NCBI RefSeq assembly: GCF_000421465.1 | Contig: NZ_ATXB01000001.1 | Coordinates: 1,550,001-1,614,000, forward strand | Source: Methylohalobius crimeensis 10Ki | GTDB taxonomy: Bacteria; Pseudomonadota; Gammaproteobacteria; Methylococcales; Methylothermaceae | Direction: 5' to 3' | DNA length: 64,000 nt | Part shown: piece after piece, positions 62,486 through 64,000 of the stretch | Layout: each line of letters starts with the position of its first letter | Numbering within the stretch: position 1 is the first letter of the stretch | The notes under the pieces: model-generated | What the model saw: only the letters and a program-made list of their open reading frames with translations | The model's database searches: none | Told to the model about the DNA's origin: nothing | Translations under genes and position numbers: made by a program

Positions 62486-63877
62486 ATGGCGAATCTTCTC
62501 TACCTGACCCATCGAATTCCCTATCCGCCCAACAAGGGGGACAAGATTCGCTCTTTTCACTGGCTCAAGCATTTTGCCAGTCGGCATCAGGTGTATTTGG
62601 GGACCTTCATCGACGATCCCCGGGACTGGCGGCACGCCGAAGCGGTGAAAAAATACAGCCGGGATGCTTTGATTCTAAATCTACCTCGGCGTTGGGCGAC
62701 CTTGAAAAGCCTGACCGGTTTGTTGCGGGATCGGCCGCTGACCCTGCCGTATTATGCCAACGCGCGCATGGCCAATTGGGTCCGCGAGTTGGCGGATGCC
62801 GGCAAAATCGATGCGGCCTTCGTATTCTCCTCCGCCATGGCCCAGTTCGTCGATCCGCGTTGGGAGTTGCCCAAAATCATCGATTACGTCGATGTGGATT
62901 CGGACAAGTGGCGCCAATACGCCGCCAGCAAGCCGGTTTGGAGTCGCTGGATTTACCGTCGCGAAGGGGAGAAACTCCTGGCCTATGATCGACAAGTGGC
63001 GAAGTCGTTTGATCTCAATCTGTTCGTTTCGCCGGCCGAGGCGGAATTGTTTAAACGATTGGCCCCGGAGGCGACGGGCAAGGTGGATTACGTGGAAAAC
63101 GGCGTGGATCTGGAGTATTTCCAGGGCGGGCGCGAGTTTTCCTCGCCCTATCACCCCGGTGAACAGGTATTCGTTTTCACCGGCGCCATGGATTACTGGG
63201 CCAACATCGACGCGGTGCGCTGGTTCGCCGACCGGGTATTTCCCAAACTACTGCAATATCACGTGGAAGCCCGTTTCTACATCGTCGGCGCCCGTCCCGC
63301 CGAGGCGGTCAAGGCCCTCGGTCGCCGCGAGGGCGTCGTGGTGACCGGCGCGGTCGAAGATATCCGCCCCTATCTGGCCCATGCCCGCTTGGCGGTGGCG
63401 CCGCTACGGATCGCCCGAGGCATTCAGAACAAAGTGCTGGAGGCATGGGCCATGGGCAAGTCGGTGCTGGCTACCTCGATGGCCATGGACGGACTGGATC
63501 TTGGAGCTTGCTTTCCCGGGGTGGAGAGGCCGGGGGATGGCCTTCAGGGACGCCGTGAACCCTTCCCTGGGGGCTCCCCCCCACCCAACCCTCCCCCCAA
63601 TGGGGGGAGGGCAAGGGAGGGGGGGCGCGAACGCCCTTCAGGCCATCCCCCGGCCTCTTATCGGGCGTCAAAGACTGTTGGTAAACAGCCTCTTGCATCG
63701 AGTTTTTCCGTGGAGGTGGCCGACGACCCCGATGTCATGGCCGATCTGGCTATCCGGGCTTTGACCGAGCGGGATTTTTTGCCCCGATATTCCGCCGGCA
63801 ACCGGAGGTTTGTGGAAATGCGCTATAGTTGGGAAAGGCATCTGGAACGCTTGGACACACTTTTGGACGTGTTATGA
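62486..63877 (+). CDS. XrtA-system glycosyltransferase (TIGR03087) with in-frame repeat insertion
   Basis: 463 residues; the family has about 400. It is a GT-B fold GT4-like enzyme: NLLYLTHRIPYPPNKGDKIRSFH (3-25), FVFTGAMDYWANIDAVRWF near 230-248, and LAVAPLRIARGIQNKVLEAWAMGKSVLATS. The C-terminal part is normal again from VADDPDVMADLAIRALTER to the end (RYSWERHLERLDTLL). Between the two, residues about 347-403 come from a repeat element (bases 63525-63693), with Pro/Gly/Arg-rich low-complexity peptide. The insert replaces no conserved motif and lies before the last helices, so the enzyme could still work. Confidence 0.9.
   Translation: MANLLYLTHRIPYPPNKGDKIRSFHWLKHFASRHQVYLGTFIDDPRDWRHAEAVKKYSRDALILNLPRRWATLKSLTGLLRDRPLTLPYYANARMANWVRELADAGKIDAAFVFSSAMAQFVDPRWELPKIIDYVDVDSDKWRQYAASKPVWSRWIYRREGEKLLAYDRQVAKSFDLNLFVSPAEAELFKRLAPEATGKVDYVENGVDLEYFQGGREFSSPYHPGEQVFVFTGAMDYWANIDAVRWFADRVFPKLLQYHVEARFYIVGARPAEAVKALGRREGVVVTGAVEDIRPYLAHARLAVAPLRIARGIQNKVLEAWAMGKSVLATSMAMDGLDLGACFPGVERPGDGLQGRREPFPGGSPPPNPPPNGGRAREGGRERPSGHPPASYRASKTVGKQPLASSFSVEVADDPDVMADLAIRALTERDFLPRYSAGNRRFVEMRYSWERHLERLDTLLDVL
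63525..63693. mobile_element. Dispersed inverted-repeat element, copy C, inside the glycosyltransferase gene
   Basis: 18-base perfect arms AGAGGCCGGGGGATGGCC (63525-63542) and its complement (63641-63658) enclose the 26-base core (63551-63576) and a C-rich/G-rich hairpin CCCTCCCCCC-AAT-GGGGGGAGGG (63590-63612). A right terminus GTAAACAGCCTCT (63681-63693) equals the terminal repeat of the 15 kb element. So the whole starts AGAGGC and ends GCCTCT, 169 bases. The frame is open throughout on the gene's strand. Confidence 0.75.
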
Positions 63878-64000
63878 ACACAACCCGTCTGAGCCGAAAT
63901 CGCGCATCGGAAATGGGGGTGGTTTCTCGAAACTGGCGAATCCCTCTGTTGGCGTTGGGAATCGGGGTGACGGTGCTGTTTGCCTTTTATTGGCGGACTT
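63874..64000 (+). CDS. xrtA: Exosortase A, N-terminal part only (cut by window end)
   Basis: 42 codons are visible: a basic N-terminus (TTRLSRNRAS, then SRNWRIP) followed by the first hydrophobic helix (LLALGIGVTVLFAFYW). The ATG overlaps the glycosyltransferase stop by four bases (ATGA). Position after the TIGR03087 gene in an XrtA operon, together with the sequence start, makes exosortase A the likely identity. It would process PEP-CTERM proteins at the membrane; the catalytic residues lie outside the window. Confidence 0.75.
   Translation, partial: MNTTRLSRNRASEMGVVSRNWRIPLLALGIGVTVLFAFYWRT

Overview
The window reads as an ordinary chromosomal stretch of a gammaproteobacterium that is very probably a methanotroph or methylotroph (order Methylococcales is my best guess; the genus cannot be decided from the sequence). 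The gammaproteobacterial side is seen in dksA-gluQ, a RatA/RnfH/BamE/SmpB neighbourhood, fur, lolC-lolD, purT, hrpA, a class 2 pyrD and cysDN. The C1 side is seen between about 20.8 and 26.4 kb: a (5-formylfuran-3-yl)methyl phosphate synthase (mfnB), a DUF447 protein, a DUF6513 dihydropteroate-synthase-like protein, folP, a pterin carbinolamine dehydratase, a formaldehyde-activating-enzyme homologue and folE. These belong with tetrahydromethanopterin/methanofuran-type C1 carriers and with pterin supply. I see no tRNA, rRNA, CRISPR array, prophage or transposase gene.

Layout. 0-12.4 kb: cysQ (cut by the window edge), an SRPBCC and a CYTH protein, a CsgG-like SH3 lipoprotein facing a secreted caspase-like protein, hrpA, purT, then a run of lytic transglycosylase, HDOD protein and trypsin-like protease. 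12.5-15.4 kb: a four-gene unit made of a Tat-type secreted protein of unknown function, a PqqD-like protein, an HprK-related kinase and a nucleotidyltransferase (the HPr-rel-A arrangement); this is the least understood system here. 15.4-18.5 kb: a MITE-like repeat, a chemoreceptor and an MscS channel. 18.5-26.4 kb: the C1-cofactor island, in which pyrD, an unknown protein and mscS share the mfnB operon. 26.4-38.1 kb: hemH, a DUF2459 lipoprotein, PBP1b, a GGDEF/EAL protein, a second HDOD protein, a methyltransferase, a P2-type cation ATPase, a Nudix hydrolase and smpB. 38.2-45.4 kb: ratA, rnfH, bamE, fur, lolC-lolD, DUF2062, marC and comEC. 45.4-53.3 kb: cysD-cysN (CysN carries a decayed APS-kinase-like tail), a ferritin-like protein, acs, gluQ, dksA and an aminotransferase.

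53.3 kb to the end: one long operon of the exosortase A (XrtA/PEP-CTERM) exopolysaccharide type. It holds the outer-membrane export lipoprotein, chain-length protein, tyrosine autokinase, outer-membrane beta-barrel, ATPase, wecB, polysaccharide deacetylase, FemAB-like protein and glycosyltransferase, and then the first 42 codons of exosortase A, cut by the window end. Two genes in it are altered. The beta-barrel gene contains a roughly 120-residue glycine-repeat insertion encoded by a tandem 15-base repeat, and the glycosyltransferase gene carries an in-frame copy of a dispersed inverted-repeat element whose 26-base core also occurs at 8.7 kb and 15.5 kb.

Genes are tightly packed, and several convergent pairs overlap at their 3' ends. 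No non-coding gap exceeds 300 bases; the longest are the repeat-bearing gaps after hrpA (8680-8951) and after the nucleotidyltransferase (15390-15598), and the 17474-17680 gap, in which I see nothing clear.
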